DNA from: Paraburkholderia bryophila
GTDB taxonomy: Bacteria; Pseudomonadota; Gammaproteobacteria; Burkholderiales; Burkholderiaceae
Reading direction: 5' to 3'
Length of the DNA stretch: 64,000 nucleotides
Assembly: GCF_003269035.1 (NCBI RefSeq)
Contig: NZ_QLTK01000001.1
Span: 434,001-498,000 of the forward strand
Part shown: positions 25,536-34,669 of the stretch, in pieces
Position numbering within the stretch: the first letter of the stretch is position 1
Layout of the letters: every line of letters starts with the position of its first letter
Program-made: the position numbers and the translations under genes
The notes under the pieces: generated by a model
The model's database searches: none
Told to the model about the DNA's origin: nothing
The model's input: only the letters and a program-made list of their open reading frames with translations

Positions 25536-26606
25536 TCAGTATTCGACCGGCAACGGATCGAGACTACGCCACATATACCAGGTCGCGACGGTACGCCACG
25601 GCTCCCAGTTTGCCGCGACCTCGCGCGCTTCGCTGCGCGTGACCGGTTCGCCGCTGAAATAGTTGACGCTGATCGCGCGGATCAAACCGAGATCGTCGAG
25701 CGGCAGAACGTCGGGACGCGACAGATTGAAGATCAGGAACATCTCCGCGGTCCAGCGGCCGATGCCGCGAATCTGCGTGAGTTCGGCGATCACCGCCTCG
25801 TCTTCCATGGTCGTCCACTTGCCGACGTGCAGCGCGCCCGACACGAAGTGCTGCGCGAGATCGAGCACGTACTCCGCTTTGCGCCTGGACAAACCGCACG
25901 CAGTCAGCTTCTCCTGACCGAGTTTGATGAACTGCTGCGGCACCAGCTTCGGACACGCGGCTTCGACCTTGGCCCACACCGCCTGCGCCGATGCGACCGA
26001 AATCTGCTGGCCGACCACCGAACGCGCGAGCGTGACGAACGGATCGCCACGGCTCAGCAAATGCACTGGACCGAATTTCGGAATCAGCTTCTTCAGAATG
26101 CGATCGCGCTTGACGAGGTCCGCACACGCCTTGTCCCAATACGCGGGCCGCGTCTCTTCAGGCGTGAGGCCACCAATCTGCACCGGCACCGCGACTTCGC
26201 TCGCGCTCGTCCCTTCGCCGCCCGCGCTCGACGACGCACGCGTCTTGCGCACGACTTCGCCTTCGTGACCTTTCTGGGTGACGTGGGCGAGCTCCTGCAC
26301 GTCGCCCGCAAGTTCGGCCGGCAATGCGCCGTTGCTCTTCGCACGCGGCGCCTTGGCGCGCTTCGCGGACACAGATGCGGATGCCGACACAGACGCCGGA
26401 GCCGATGCACCATTGAGCGCCCGCTTCGCCGCCGGCTTTTTCGCCGCGCCCGTTGCGCCCTTGGCCGCCGCCCCACCGGCTTTCGACGATGCTTTTTTTA
26501 CCGCGCCGCTGCCGCTGCGAGCCGACGTTCGAGTCGACTTGGCGGCGGCTGCCGCGCTTGTTTGAGACGTGGCTCGTTTAGCCGGCGTCTTCGTGGCCGT
26601 TGCCAT
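25536..26606 (-). CDS. AlkA-type DNA-3-methyladenine glycosylase with a Lys/Ala-rich N-terminal tail
   Basis: Base-excision repair glycosylase of the HhH-GPD superfamily, 356 aa. The catalytic domain spans about 150-356. It has TLARSVVGQQISVASAQAVW, the helix-hairpin-helix LTQIRGIGRWTAEMFLIF, and the catalytic Asp in LPLDDLGL. The first 95 residues are almost only Ala, Lys, Ser, Thr, Arg and Gly (PAKRA, VKKASSKAGG, AAKKPAAKRA), like histone H1 tails, and are probably disordered and DNA-binding. The gene lies 47 bp after cysS. The catalytic part alone is about 210 aa, so the tail nearly doubles the protein. Confidence 0.88.
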   Translation of the reverse strand: MATATKTPAKRATSQTSAAAAAKSTRTSARSGSGAVKKASSKAGGAAAKGATGAAKKPAAKRALNGASAPASVSASASVSAKRAKAPRAKSNGALPAELAGDVQELAHVTQKGHEGEVVRKTRASSSAGGEGTSASEVAVPVQIGGLTPEETRPAYWDKACADLVKRDRILKKLIPKFGPVHLLSRGDPFVTLARSVVGQQISVASAQAVWAKVEAACPKLVPQQFIKLGQEKLTACGLSRRKAEYVLDLAQHFVSGALHVGKWTTMEDEAVIAELTQIRGIGRWTAEMFLIFNLSRPDVLPLDDLGLIRAISVNYFSGEPVTRSEAREVAANWEPWRTVATWYMWRSLDPLPVEY

Positions 26607-26653
26607 CCTGCCTCCTGCCTGGCGAGTCGATCAGAGGGAAGTACGAGGTGCGC

Positions 26654-28051
26654 TCACACGCGCCGCCACTCGGTCAACCCGCCGGGTTTGTCTTCAAGTG
26701 CAACGCCGGCCTCGAGCAATTCGGCCCGGATCCGGTCTGCTGCCGCATAGTCCTTCGCCTGCTTGGCGGCCACGCGCGCGGCGATCTTCGCTTCGATCGC
26801 GGCGGGCTCGAGCGCGCCTTCGGCGGCGACGCCCGCGGCCTGCTGCAGGTATGCACGCGGCTCACGGCCGAGCAGCCCGAGCACCGCGCCCAGCGAGCGC
26901 AGTTGACGGGCCAGCGCGGGGTCGCGCGTGCGGTTCACTTCAGTGGCCAGTTCGAACAACACCGACACCGCGACCGGCGTGTTGAAGTCGTCGTTCATGG
27001 CGGCCTGGAAACGCTGCGCGAACGCCTCGTTCCAGTCGAGCCCGGCGCTGTCGGGCGTCACGTCTTTCAGCGCGGTGTACAACCGCGCGAGCGCGTTGCG
27101 CGCGTCGTCGATATGCACGTCGCTGTAGTTCAACGGCGAACGGTAGTGCGCACGCGCAATGAAAAAACGCACGACCTCGGCATCGTACTGCGCCAATACT
27201 TCGCGAATCGTAAAGAAGTTGTTCAACGACTTCGACATCTTCTCATTGTCGATCTGCACGTAGCCGTTGTGCATCCAGTAATTCACGAACGTTTGTCCGG
27301 TCGCGGCTTCACTTTGCGCGATTTCGTTTTCATGGTGCGGAAACTGCAGATCCTGGCCGCCGCCATGAATGTCGAAACGATCGCCGAGCAACGAGCAGCC
27401 CATCGCAGAGCATTCGATATGCCAGCCCGGACGGCCGCGGCCGAATGTCGAGTCCCAGCCGGTGTCGGCCGGCTCTTCCGGTTTCGCTTTTTTCCACAGC
27501 ACGAAGTCGAGCGGGTCCTGCTTCGCGTCGTTCGCTGCGACGCGTTCGCCCGCGCGCAGATCTTCGATCGATTTACCCGACAGCTTGCCGTAGCCCGCGA
27601 ACTTGCGCACCGCGTAGTTCACGTCGCCGTCGCTCGCCTGATAGGCGCAACCGTTCGACTGGAGCTTCTCGATCATGCCGAGCATCTGCGGAATGAAATC
27701 GGTGGCGCGCGGCTCGATGTCGGGCCGTGCGATGCCGAGCGCGTCCGCGTCTTCGTGCAACGCGGCGATGAAGCGGTCGGTCAACGACTTGATCGTCTCG
27801 CCGTTCTCGACCGCGCGCCGGATGATCTTGTCGTCGATATCCGTGATGTTGCGCACGTAGGTCACCTCGTAACCGAGCGTGCGCAGCCAGCGCTGCACGA
27901 TGTCGAACACGACCATGACCCGCGCATGACCGACGTGACAATAGTCGTACACGGTCATCCCGCAGACATACATCCGCACGACGCCGGGCTGCAGCGGCAC
28001 GAAGTTTTGCTTGTCACGCGCGAGCGTGTTGTAGATGCGCAGTGATTCCAT
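26654..28051 (-). CDS. cysS: Cysteinyl-tRNA synthetase
   Basis: Class I synthetase that charges tRNA-Cys, 465 aa. The N-terminus [20 protein letters not shown] leads into the zinc ligand and HIGH region [18 protein letters not shown]. Other zinc-site residues lie in WHIECSAM and the HHENE motif. The second signature KMSKSLNNF is present. The C-terminal anticodon-binding domain ends the chain. Length is standard. First gene of a leftward run with the glycosylase, accA and tilS. Confidence 0.97.
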   Translation of the reverse strand: MESLRIYNTLARDKQNFVPLQPGVVRMYVCGMTVYDYCHVGHARVMVVFDIVQRWLRTLGYEVTYVRNITDIDDKIIRRAVENGETIKSLTDRFIAALHEDADALGIARPDIEPRATDFIPQMLGMIEKLQSNGCAYQASDGDVNYAVRKFAGYGKLSGKSIEDLRAGERVAANDAKQDPLDFVLWKKAKPEEPADTGWDSTFGRGRPGWHIECSAMGCSLLGDRFDIHGGGQDLQFPHHENEIAQSEAATGQTFVNYWMHNGYVQIDNEKMSKSLNNFFTIREVLAQYDAEVVRFFIARAHYRSPLNYSDVHIDDARNALARLYTALKDVTPDSAGLDWNEAFAQRFQAAMNDDFNTPVAVSVLFELATEVNRTRDPALARQLRSLGAVLGLLGREPRAYLQQAAGVAAEGALEPAAIEAKIAARVAAKQAKDYAAADRIRAELLEAGVALEDKPGGLTEWRRV

Positions 28052-28282
28052 AGAGAACGGTGCGTGGGCCGAAAGAAATCCGCAATGTGTTTCATGCGCG
28101 CCGTGCCCCGCGAACTGACGGCGGGTGCGTCGCGTACAGCAAAACCGGTGCAGCGGATGCGGCGGTCAGGCTGCGATCAAGGCGGAGACGACCACGAGTG
28201 GCGAAAAGACAGTTTGCGGTTCGACGGAACGCGCAGACCTTTTGTTAGAATGGGTCGGAGTATAACATCCAGACCTGAGCCT

Positions 28283-29086
28283 ATGAAACCTTCCAGCGGC
28301 CGCGCGCGCAGCGCTGCGACCCACGCCGCGACAGCCTTTGATGGCGTCGTGCGCGGCGTGTCCCGTGGCGTTGTTCGTGACTCCACGCGTGCCCTCGCCT
28401 TGCGCGTCGCCCTCGCTGCCGCGCTCGCGGTTGCGCCCGGCGCAGCCGCGTTTGCGCAGAAGGCGTCGACCTTGCCGCAAGGCCCCGCGGTGCGCGACAA
28501 CACGCCGGAAATCGACACCACGATCGCGCAGAAAAACTGGCAGGCCGCGCTGACCCAGCTCGACGCGCGCATCGCGTCGAACCCGCGCGACGCCCAGGCC
28601 AAATTCAAGCGCGCCACCGTGCTGGCGCACCTGAATCGCGACGACGAGGCGATCACCGCCTTCACCGAACTCACGCAGTTGTACCCCGAGCTGCCCGAGC
28701 CGTATAACAACCTGGCGGCGCTCTACGCGAAAGAAGGCCGTTATACGGAAGCACGCGGCGCGCTCGAAACGGCAACCAAGGTGAATCCCGGCTACGGTCT
28801 CGCCTACGAGAACCTCGGCGACCTCTATCTGCGCATGGCCAATGAGGCCTACCGTCGCGCGCAAAGCCTGGGCAAGGCCAGCGCCACGACCACGCAGCGC
28901 CTCGCGGACATTCAGAAGATCGTCTCGCCGCCGCAGACCAAAACGCCGGCCGTGAAAAAGGCGGCCGTCGCGCCGGACGATTACACGGCCCGCGCCACCT
29001 CGAACATGACCGACTCGTCCAGCTTCCAGTTCGGCGGCTCGAACGGCTCGCTCGCCATGCCGCCCTACATGGCGCCGTCGAAGTAA
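28283..29086 (+). CDS. Exported TPR-repeat protein
   Basis: 267 aa from ATG 28283. The N-terminus has an unusually long basic/polar region before the hydrophobic core of a signal peptide (LALRVALAAALAVAPGAAAFA, cleavage near residue 57). At least three tetratricopeptide repeats follow (about 75-195: AQAKFKRATVLAHLNRDDEA, PEPYNNLAALYAKEGRYTEA, GLAYENLGDLYLRMANEAY). The tail is Lys/Ala- then Ser/Gly-rich. TPR units bind protein partners; no partner is known. It lies 48 bp before ppiA, so it may be a periplasmic cofactor of the folding enzymes in the same run. Confidence 0.83.
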   Translation: MKPSSGRARSAATHAATAFDGVVRGVSRGVVRDSTRALALRVALAAALAVAPGAAAFAQKASTLPQGPAVRDNTPEIDTTIAQKNWQAALTQLDARIASNPRDAQAKFKRATVLAHLNRDDEAITAFTELTQLYPELPEPYNNLAALYAKEGRYTEARGALETATKVNPGYGLAYENLGDLYLRMANEAYRRAQSLGKASATTTQRLADIQKIVSPPQTKTPAVKKAAVAPDDYTARATSNMTDSSSFQFGGSNGSLAMPPYMAPSK

Positions 29087-29134
29087 CGCCGCGCTGTTTC
29101 CGGCACATCGTTTTTTCCAACCCTGAGGATCTTC

Positions 29135-29716
29135 ATGAAATGGTTGATGTTGGCGCTCGGCAGCGCCGCCCTGATCGCAAACGCTCCCGCCTTTGCCCAG
29201 TCCGGTTCGCAAGCCACGCATCCGTCCGTCCTCTTCAAGACGTCGGAAGGCGACATCCGCGTCGAGTTGTATCCTGAGAAAGCACAGAAGACGGTCGCCA
29301 ACTTCCTCGACTACGTGAAGTCCGGCCAGTACAGCGGCACGATTTTCCACCGCGTGATTCGCGGCTTCATGATTCAGGGTGGCGGCTACACGCAGAGCTT
29401 CGCCGAGAAGCCGACCCGCGCGCCGATTCCGCTCGAAAGCCGTAACGGTCTGAAGAACGCCGCCGGCACGCTCGCCATGGCGCGCACCAGCGACCCGAAT
29501 TCGGCCACCGCGCAATTCTTCATCAACACGGTGGACAACGCCGGCCTCGACTATCCGAATCCGGACGGCAACGGCTACGCGGTGTTCGGCAAGGTCACGA
29601 GCGGCATGGACGTCGTGAAGAAGATCGAAGGCACACCCACCACCACGCGCGGCCCGATGAGCGACGTGCCGGCCAAGGCCGTCGTGATCGAGTCGGCTAC
29701 GGTGGTCGGCAAGTAA
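29135..29716 (+). CDS. ppiA: Periplasmic peptidyl-prolyl cis-trans isomerase A (cyclophilin)
   Basis: Catalyses cis-trans isomerisation of Xaa-Pro bonds in exported proteins; 193 aa. A signal peptide (cleavage near AFA-QSG) targets it to the periplasm. Cyclophilin motifs are [41 protein letters not shown] and [14 protein letters not shown], with the catalytic Arg and the Gln/Phe pocket residues present. It is followed by a cytoplasmic paralogue (ppiB) 119 bp downstream, suggesting a tandem duplication with one copy gaining or losing the signal. Confidence 0.95.
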   Translation: MKWLMLALGSAALIANAPAFAQSGSQATHPSVLFKTSEGDIRVELYPEKAQKTVANFLDYVKSGQYSGTIFHRVIRGFMIQGGGYTQSFAEKPTRAPIPLESRNGLKNAAGTLAMARTSDPNSATAQFFINTVDNAGLDYPNPDGNGYAVFGKVTSGMDVVKKIEGTPTTTRGPMSDVPAKAVVIESATVVGK

Positions 29717-29835
29717 CAGACAGACAGCAGCAAGCGGCAGGCGCTCAATCCACGCCCCGGCGCGGACCGCCGTCATCGCTTCATATGAGGGGCGGCCGCG
29801 CTTTTTACCCACCTCGTTCATCAAAGGATTCCATC

Positions 29836-30330
29836 ATGGTTGAACTGCATACGAACCACGGCGTCATCAAACTCGAACTGGACGCTGAGAAGGCGCCGAA
29901 GTCGGTTGAGAATTTCCTCAACTACGTGAAGGCCGGTCACTACGACAACACGGTGTTCCACCGCGTGATCGACGGCTTCATGATCCAGGGTGGCGGTTTC
30001 GAACCCGGCATGAAGCAGAAGCCGACGGCTGAAGCGATCGACAACGAAGCCAACAACGGTCTGAAGAACGTCAACGGCTCGGTCGCAATGGCACGCACAA
30101 ACGACCCGCACTCGGCGACCGCGCAATTCTTCATCAACGTGAACGACAACGACTTCCTGAATCACTCGTCGCCGACGCCGCAGGGCTGGGGCTACGCCGT
30201 GTTCGGCAAGGTCGTCGACGGTCTGGACATCGTCGAGAAGATCAAGAAGGTCAAGACGGGTTCGAAGGGCTTCCATCAGGACGTGCCGGTCGACGACGTC
30301 GTGATCGAAAAGGCCGTGATCGTCGATTAA
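29836..30330 (+). CDS. ppiB: Cytoplasmic peptidyl-prolyl cis-trans isomerase B (cyclophilin)
   Basis: Cytosolic cyclophilin of 164 aa, start ATG 29836 with AAAGGA upstream; the upstream in-frame ATG at 29785 gives a non-conserved leader. It starts directly with [20 protein letters not shown] and has [40 protein letters not shown] and [17 protein letters not shown]. No signal peptide. Clear paralogue of the preceding ppiA product. It lies 69 bp before lpxH. Confidence 0.95.
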   Translation: MVELHTNHGVIKLELDAEKAPKSVENFLNYVKAGHYDNTVFHRVIDGFMIQGGGFEPGMKQKPTAEAIDNEANNGLKNVNGSVAMARTNDPHSATAQFFINVNDNDFLNHSSPTPQGWGYAVFGKVVDGLDIVEKIKKVKTGSKGFHQDVPVDDVVIEKAVIVD

Positions 30331-30338
30331 GCGGCAAC

Positions 30339-30357
30339 GGCGCGCCCAACGCGCGCC
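30339..30357. terminator. GC-rich hairpin after ppiB
   Basis: Perfect 7-bp stem GGCGCGC / GCGCGCC with loop CCAAC, 8 bp after the ppiB stop. It has no T-run and lpxH follows closely, so it may only attenuate or protect the 3' end. Confidence 0.3.
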
Positions 30358-30399
30358 CTGCACGCGTCGACTCGTTCGAACTGATATCAGGCACCTTCA

Positions 30400-31197
30400 A
30401 TGCTGCAAGAAACGCCGCTGCGAAGCGTCGCCGCGGGCGTGCCTGGCGAGGGCAAACGCCCGCACGCCGCACGCCCGTTTTTTTTCCTCTCCGACATTCA
30501 CTTGAGCGAGGCGATTCCGCACACGGTCGCCGCGTTCGAGCATTTCATTCGCGTCACCGCCGAGCAGGCGGATTCGGTTTTCATTCTCGGCGACCTGTTC
30601 GAGTACTGGATCGGCGACGACATGCTGGTCGAGCCGTTTGCCGGCCGTATCGCGGCGCTGCTGCACACGTTGTCGGAGCGCGGCATCGCGCTCTACATCA
30701 TGCATGGCAATCGCGATTTTTTGCTGGGCAAGCGCTTCATGAAAGCGGCCGGCGCGATCTGGCTGCCCGATCCGTTCGTGATCACCGCGTTCGGCACGCG
30801 TGTGGTGCTGGCACATGGCGACGGGCTGTGTACCGCCGACCGTGGTTATCAGGCGTTCCGCCGCTTTGCGCGCAGCCGCTTCGCGCAGTTGCTGTTTCTG
30901 GCGTGGCCGTTCCGCTGGCGTCAGTCGCTCGCGGAGAACATGCGCACGAAGAGCGAGCAAGGGCGCGCACGGCCCGTCTCGCCGAAGTACGACGTGACCT
31001 CGAAAGCCGTTGCCGCATTGTTCAAAGCGTCGAACACCGCAACCCTCATTCATGGTCATACGCACCGGCCGGCGCGGCACCGCGAGCCCGCGGGCACGCG
31101 CTGGGTGCTGCCGGATTGGGATCTCGACCACGGCGAGCGCCGTGGCGGTTATCTGCGGATCGATGCCGAAGGAATTCGGGCGTTACCGCTGGATTGA
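30400..31197 (+). CDS. lpxH: UDP-2,3-diacylglucosamine hydrolase
   Basis: Fourth step of lipid A synthesis: splits UDP-2,3-diacylglucosamine to lipid X and UMP on the inner face of the inner membrane; 265 aa. It is a calcineurin-like metallophosphoesterase with all metal motifs: SDIHLSE (about 30), LGDLFEYWIGDD, HGNRDFLLG, HGDG and HGHTHRP. The N-terminal 25 residues before FFLSDIHL are an extension compared with E. coli LpxH (240 aa). It follows ppiB and ends the rightward run. Confidence 0.95.
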   Translation: MLQETPLRSVAAGVPGEGKRPHAARPFFFLSDIHLSEAIPHTVAAFEHFIRVTAEQADSVFILGDLFEYWIGDDMLVEPFAGRIAALLHTLSERGIALYIMHGNRDFLLGKRFMKAAGAIWLPDPFVITAFGTRVVLAHGDGLCTADRGYQAFRRFARSRFAQLLFLAWPFRWRQSLAENMRTKSEQGRARPVSPKYDVTSKAVAALFKASNTATLIHGHTHRPARHREPAGTRWVLPDWDLDHGERRGGYLRIDAEGIRALPLD

Positions 31198-31342
31198 CGT
31201 CGGCGTGGCCGAGCGTACCGAGCGTGGTGTACGGCCGTCATACGACGCAAGGCCAGCACCGGCACGCTAATCGATGCCAGCCGGATTCGATGGCGCAACG
31301 ACGGGCTCGCATCGGCCCTTGCCTGTCGCTCGCTATCGCGGA

Positions 31343-32200
31343 CTAACGCTCCGCTGCCACGTCTTCCACTTTTCCTGCGATCGCGGCTGACAAACGTCGT
31401 AAATCGAGCAACGCCGCATCGGCGCCTTGCAGCCCTTCCAGACTCGTGCCCAGCCGCTCCAGCGCGCCGACGATTTCGTCGATGCGCCGTGACTGCGTGG
31501 CCGCGTGATCGATCAGCCCGTGAATGGCGAGCGACACAGGATCGTCCGCATTCGGCGTGATGCCGTAGGCACAGAACGCACTGCTCGCGCCGGCGCGTTT
31601 CGCTTGCCGCGCCGCGTCGGCGGTCGCTTCGCCTTGCGGCGCGCCTGCCGCAACTGCGGCGCCTGCCGAAGCCACCGCCGAAGCCGCCGGCACGATGATC
31701 CGCGCCGGATTGCCCACCGCCGTGCCGCCGGCGGGCACCGGCTTGGTAACCACCGCGTTCGAACCGATCTTCGCTTCCGCGCCGATCGTGAAGCCGCCCA
31801 GCACCTTCGCGCCCGCGCCGACGATCACGCCGCGCTCGAGCGTCGGATGCCGTTTCGCGCCGCGCGTGAGCGAGGTTCCGCCGAGCGTCACGCCCTGGTA
31901 AATCGTGCAGTCGTCGCCGATCTGCGCGGTTTCGCCGATCACCACGCCCATGCCGTGATCAATGAACACACGCCGCCCCACCGTCGCGCCCGGATGGATT
32001 TCGATGCCGGTCATGAAACGCGCCATCTGCGACACGAAGCGCGCAAGCCAACGGCGCTCTGCCCGCCAGCACGCATGCGCAAGCCGGTGCAGCACGAGTG
32101 CGTGCAGGCCCGGATAACACGTGATGACTTCCCAGGCGCTGCGGGCGGCGGGATCGCGCTCGCGGATCGTGGCAATGTCTTCGCGAAGTCTCGTGAACAT
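31343..32200 (-). CDS. cysE: Serine O-acetyltransferase with C-terminal extension
   Basis: Makes O-acetylserine from serine and acetyl-CoA, the committed step of cysteine synthesis; 285 aa from ATG 32200. The N-terminal helical part ([21 protein letters not shown]) is followed by the left-handed beta-helix with hexapeptide repeats ([33 protein letters not shown]). The catalytic His/Asp region is HGMG and [11 protein letters not shown]. The fold ends near GNPARI. About 115 further residues (Ala-rich linker, then [20 protein letters not shown] and a coiled coil) replace the short C-terminal tail that docks into CysK in E. coli. Confidence 0.93.
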   Translation of the reverse strand: MFTRLREDIATIRERDPAARSAWEVITCYPGLHALVLHRLAHACWRAERRWLARFVSQMARFMTGIEIHPGATVGRRVFIDHGMGVVIGETAQIGDDCTIYQGVTLGGTSLTRGAKRHPTLERGVIVGAGAKVLGGFTIGAEAKIGSNAVVTKPVPAGGTAVGNPARIIVPAASAVASAGAAVAAGAPQGEATADAARQAKRAGASSAFCAYGITPNADDPVSLAIHGLIDHAATQSRRIDEIVGALERLGTSLEGLQGADAALLDLRRLSAAIAGKVEDVAAER

Positions 32201-32379
32201 GGCAGGAATGGTGTCGTGGGAGAAGGAACGCCGGTGCGAAATACCGCACCCGACGGCATGCTTGCCGCATAGCAGCCCGGCAGCTTTGCTTAGAACGTTT
32301 CGAGCGATTGTAGGGGGATTGCGCGGAACCTGCCGGAAGCCCACGCTGCCGGCAAGGTCGTCGATGGCGACGCGGGGCG

Positions 32380-33219
32380 TCAGGCGCCGTCGCCGTCCGG
32401 GTGGCGGGTTTTCAGCAGAATGTGCTTGGCGATGCCGCGCACGATATTCACTTCCTCGCGCTCCAGACCGGAACGCGCGAATAGCCGCCGCAAGCGCGAC
32501 ATCAGCTTCTTCGGATTGGCCGGATCGAGAAATTCGAGCGCGACCAGCGCGCTTTCCAGATGCGTGAACATGCTTTCGATTTCGTCGCTGGCCGCGCGGG
32601 GTTCGGCGGTGTCGCCCTGCGCCGTGGACGCTTGCCCGGCCGCCTGCATGACCGAGGACGCCGCGCTGTCGGTCGACAGAAACGAGGTGCGTAATTCATA
32701 CGCCAGCACCTGCACCGCCTGCGCGAGATTGAGCGAGCTGTAGGCCGGATTGGCCGGAATATGCACCAGCGCGCCGCACCGTTCGACATCTTCGTTCGAC
32801 AGGCCGGTGCGCTCGTTGCCGAACACCAGCGCGATCTCGCCGTGCGCCGCCTGGTCACGCGCGACGCCGGCCGCGACGCGCGGCGTGCCTTGCGGCGGTC
32901 CGTATTCGCGCAGCCGCGCCGTCAACGCGACCGACCAGTGCACCCCGCTCAGCGCGTCGGCGAGCGTATGCACGACGTGCACGGACGCCAGCACGTCGTC
33001 CGCGCCGGCCGCCATGGCGATCGCTTCCGGATCGTTTTGCACGTTCGGCACGCGCGGCGAGACCAGCACGAGGCGCGAGAAGCCCATGGTCTTCAGCGCG
33101 CGCGCCGCCGCGCCGACGTTACCGGGATGACTCGGCTCGACGAGCACGAAACGGGTCGAGGTGAAGCCGCCGCGAAACTCGGCCACGGCGGGATCGGAGG
33201 AATGGTGGGTGTGGTCCAC
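32380..33219 (-). CDS. trmJ: tRNA (cytidine/uridine-2'-O-)-methyltransferase TrmJ
   Basis: SPOUT-class RNA methyltransferase that 2'-O-methylates position 32 of tRNAs; 279 aa if started at GTG 33219. The start is uncertain: TTG 33234 is also in frame, neither has a good ribosome-binding site, and the next upstream start (33414) adds residues that do not fit the family. Motifs: [40 protein letters not shown] and [22 protein letters not shown], forming the knotted SAM site. The C-terminal extension is normal for TrmJ. It is 179 bp upstream of cysE and divergent from suhB. Confidence 0.92.
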   Translation of the reverse strand: MDHTHHSSDPAVAEFRGGFTSTRFVLVEPSHPGNVGAAARALKTMGFSRLVLVSPRVPNVQNDPEAIAMAAGADDVLASVHVVHTLADALSGVHWSVALTARLREYGPPQGTPRVAAGVARDQAAHGEIALVFGNERTGLSNEDVERCGALVHIPANPAYSSLNLAQAVQVLAYELRTSFLSTDSAASSVMQAAGQASTAQGDTAEPRAASDEIESMFTHLESALVALEFLDPANPKKLMSRLRRLFARSGLEREEVNIVRGIAKHILLKTRHPDGDGA

Positions 33220-33562
33220 GATGGCGTTCTGCAAGACTAAAGACGCGTATGGTAGCGCCAAGCCTCTAAGCGGTCCGGTTTTCCTGTAAATACGGGCAAA
33301 CCATGCCTTGGCGACCGGACTCGAGGAAAACTCAGGTAAAATATTGAGATTCGCGTCCGGTTTTCGTCTGTCCACGAAAGACACCGAAAGGTCCGGCGCC
33401 TCGTTCTTATCCAATTCGTCTCCGTCGGCGGAATGCGCACCGGGCCTGTACCGGGCGAGCGTTCCGTGCTGTTTTCGCGCCTCGCAGGCGCCCTGTCAGC
33501 GCAGGTTTAGCGCTTATTTACCGGCCAGCAGCCGTGCTGCCCCGGCACAAGGATCCAGTCTC
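33220..33562. other. Divergent intergenic region trmJ / suhB
   Basis: 343 bp. A TAAAAT at 33337-33342 could be the suhB -10 but has no good -35. AAGGA at 33549-33553 is the suhB ribosome-binding site. I see no RNA gene or repeat. Confidence 0.45.
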
Positions 33563-34366
33563 ATGCATCCCATGCTCAACATCGCCGTGAAGGCCGCGCG
33601 CCGCGCCGCCCAGATCATCACCCGCGCGTCGCTCGACCTCGATCTGATCCAAGTCAGCAAGAAACAGCACAACGATTTCGTCACGGAGGTCGACAAAGCG
33701 TCTGAAGCGGCGATCATCGACACGCTGAAGACCGCCTACCCCGATCACGCCATCCTCGCCGAAGAATCCGGCAAGTCGGATAACGAATCCGAATATCAGT
33801 GGATCATCGATCCGCTCGACGGCACCACCAATTTCATTCACGGCTTCCCGTACTACTGCGTATCGATCGCGCTTGCTCACAAGGGCATCGTGACCCAGGC
33901 CGTGGTCTACGATCCGACCCGCAACGACCTGTTCACCGCCTCGCGCGGCCGTGGCGCGTTCCTGAACGACCGCCGTATCCGCGTCGCCAAGCGCGACCGT
34001 CTGGCCGACGGCCTGATCGGCACGGGCTTCCCGTTCCGTGAAACCGACGGCCTCGCCGCCTACGGCCGCCAGTTCGCCGAAATGACCGAGGCCTGTGCCG
34101 GCCTGCGCCGTCCGGGTGCGGCTGCGCTCGATCTGGCGAACGTCGCCGCCGGCCGCATGGACGGTTTCTTCGAGCAAGGCCTGAATCCGTGGGACGTCGC
34201 CGCGGGCAGCCTGCTGATCACGGAAGCGGGCGGTCTGGTGGGCAATTACACCGGCGACTCGGACTTCCTGCACATCGGTGAAATCGTCGCGGGCAACCCG
34301 AAGATTTACGCGCAGATGATCCCGATCCTGTCGCGCTACAGCCGGACCCGCCAGCAAGCGGATTAA
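33563..34366 (+). CDS. suhB: Inositol-1-monophosphatase family protein SuhB
   Basis: Mg-dependent phosphatase of 267 aa, start ATG 33563 with AAGGA 9 nt upstream; the in-frame ATG at 33308 gives an unrelated leader. Motif 1 [25 protein letters not shown] binds metal and phosphate; LAEESG supplies the metal-bridging Glu; motif 2 [17 protein letters not shown] is near the C-terminus. In E. coli SuhB also binds NusA and helps rRNA antitermination, which is known for the family but not visible here. A rho-independent terminator follows. Confidence 0.95.
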   Translation: MHPMLNIAVKAARRAAQIITRASLDLDLIQVSKKQHNDFVTEVDKASEAAIIDTLKTAYPDHAILAEESGKSDNESEYQWIIDPLDGTTNFIHGFPYYCVSIALAHKGIVTQAVVYDPTRNDLFTASRGRGAFLNDRRIRVAKRDRLADGLIGTGFPFRETDGLAAYGRQFAEMTEACAGLRRPGAAALDLANVAAGRMDGFFEQGLNPWDVAAGSLLITEAGGLVGNYTGDSDFLHIGEIVAGNPKIYAQMIPILSRYSRTRQQAD

Positions 34367-34669
34367 GCGGCACACGGCTGCGATTCTGGTGGAACGGTTC
34401 AAACCGGAACCGCCAGATTCACGAGATTCACAAGCCAGGTCCGCGTCATTGCGCGACCGACCGGTCTTGAGTGTCAGCTCAGGCCACGCCCACAGAAACA
34501 CCACAAGCGGCTTCGGCCGCTTTTTCGTTTGGCTCGCCTGCATCGCGCAAGCGTTCGTGCTACAAAGCGGGATGCCGCACCGGCCCGCCCGATCGCCGGT
34601 TGCGTTTTGCGCGTCTTTCGCTGCGCCCTGCCGTGCGCCAACTTCGGCGCACCGCTTTCGATCCGCTTC
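34367..34669. other. Intergenic region suhB - lplT
   Basis: 303 bp holding the suhB terminator. The open frame running from 34389 and the upstream extension of lplT have no recognisable start or features. Confidence 0.45.
34505..34525 (+). terminator. Rho-independent terminator after suhB
   Basis: Stem AAGCGGC / GCCGCTT with a stable TTCG loop and a T-run (TTTTT), in the suhB-lplT gap. Confidence 0.8.
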
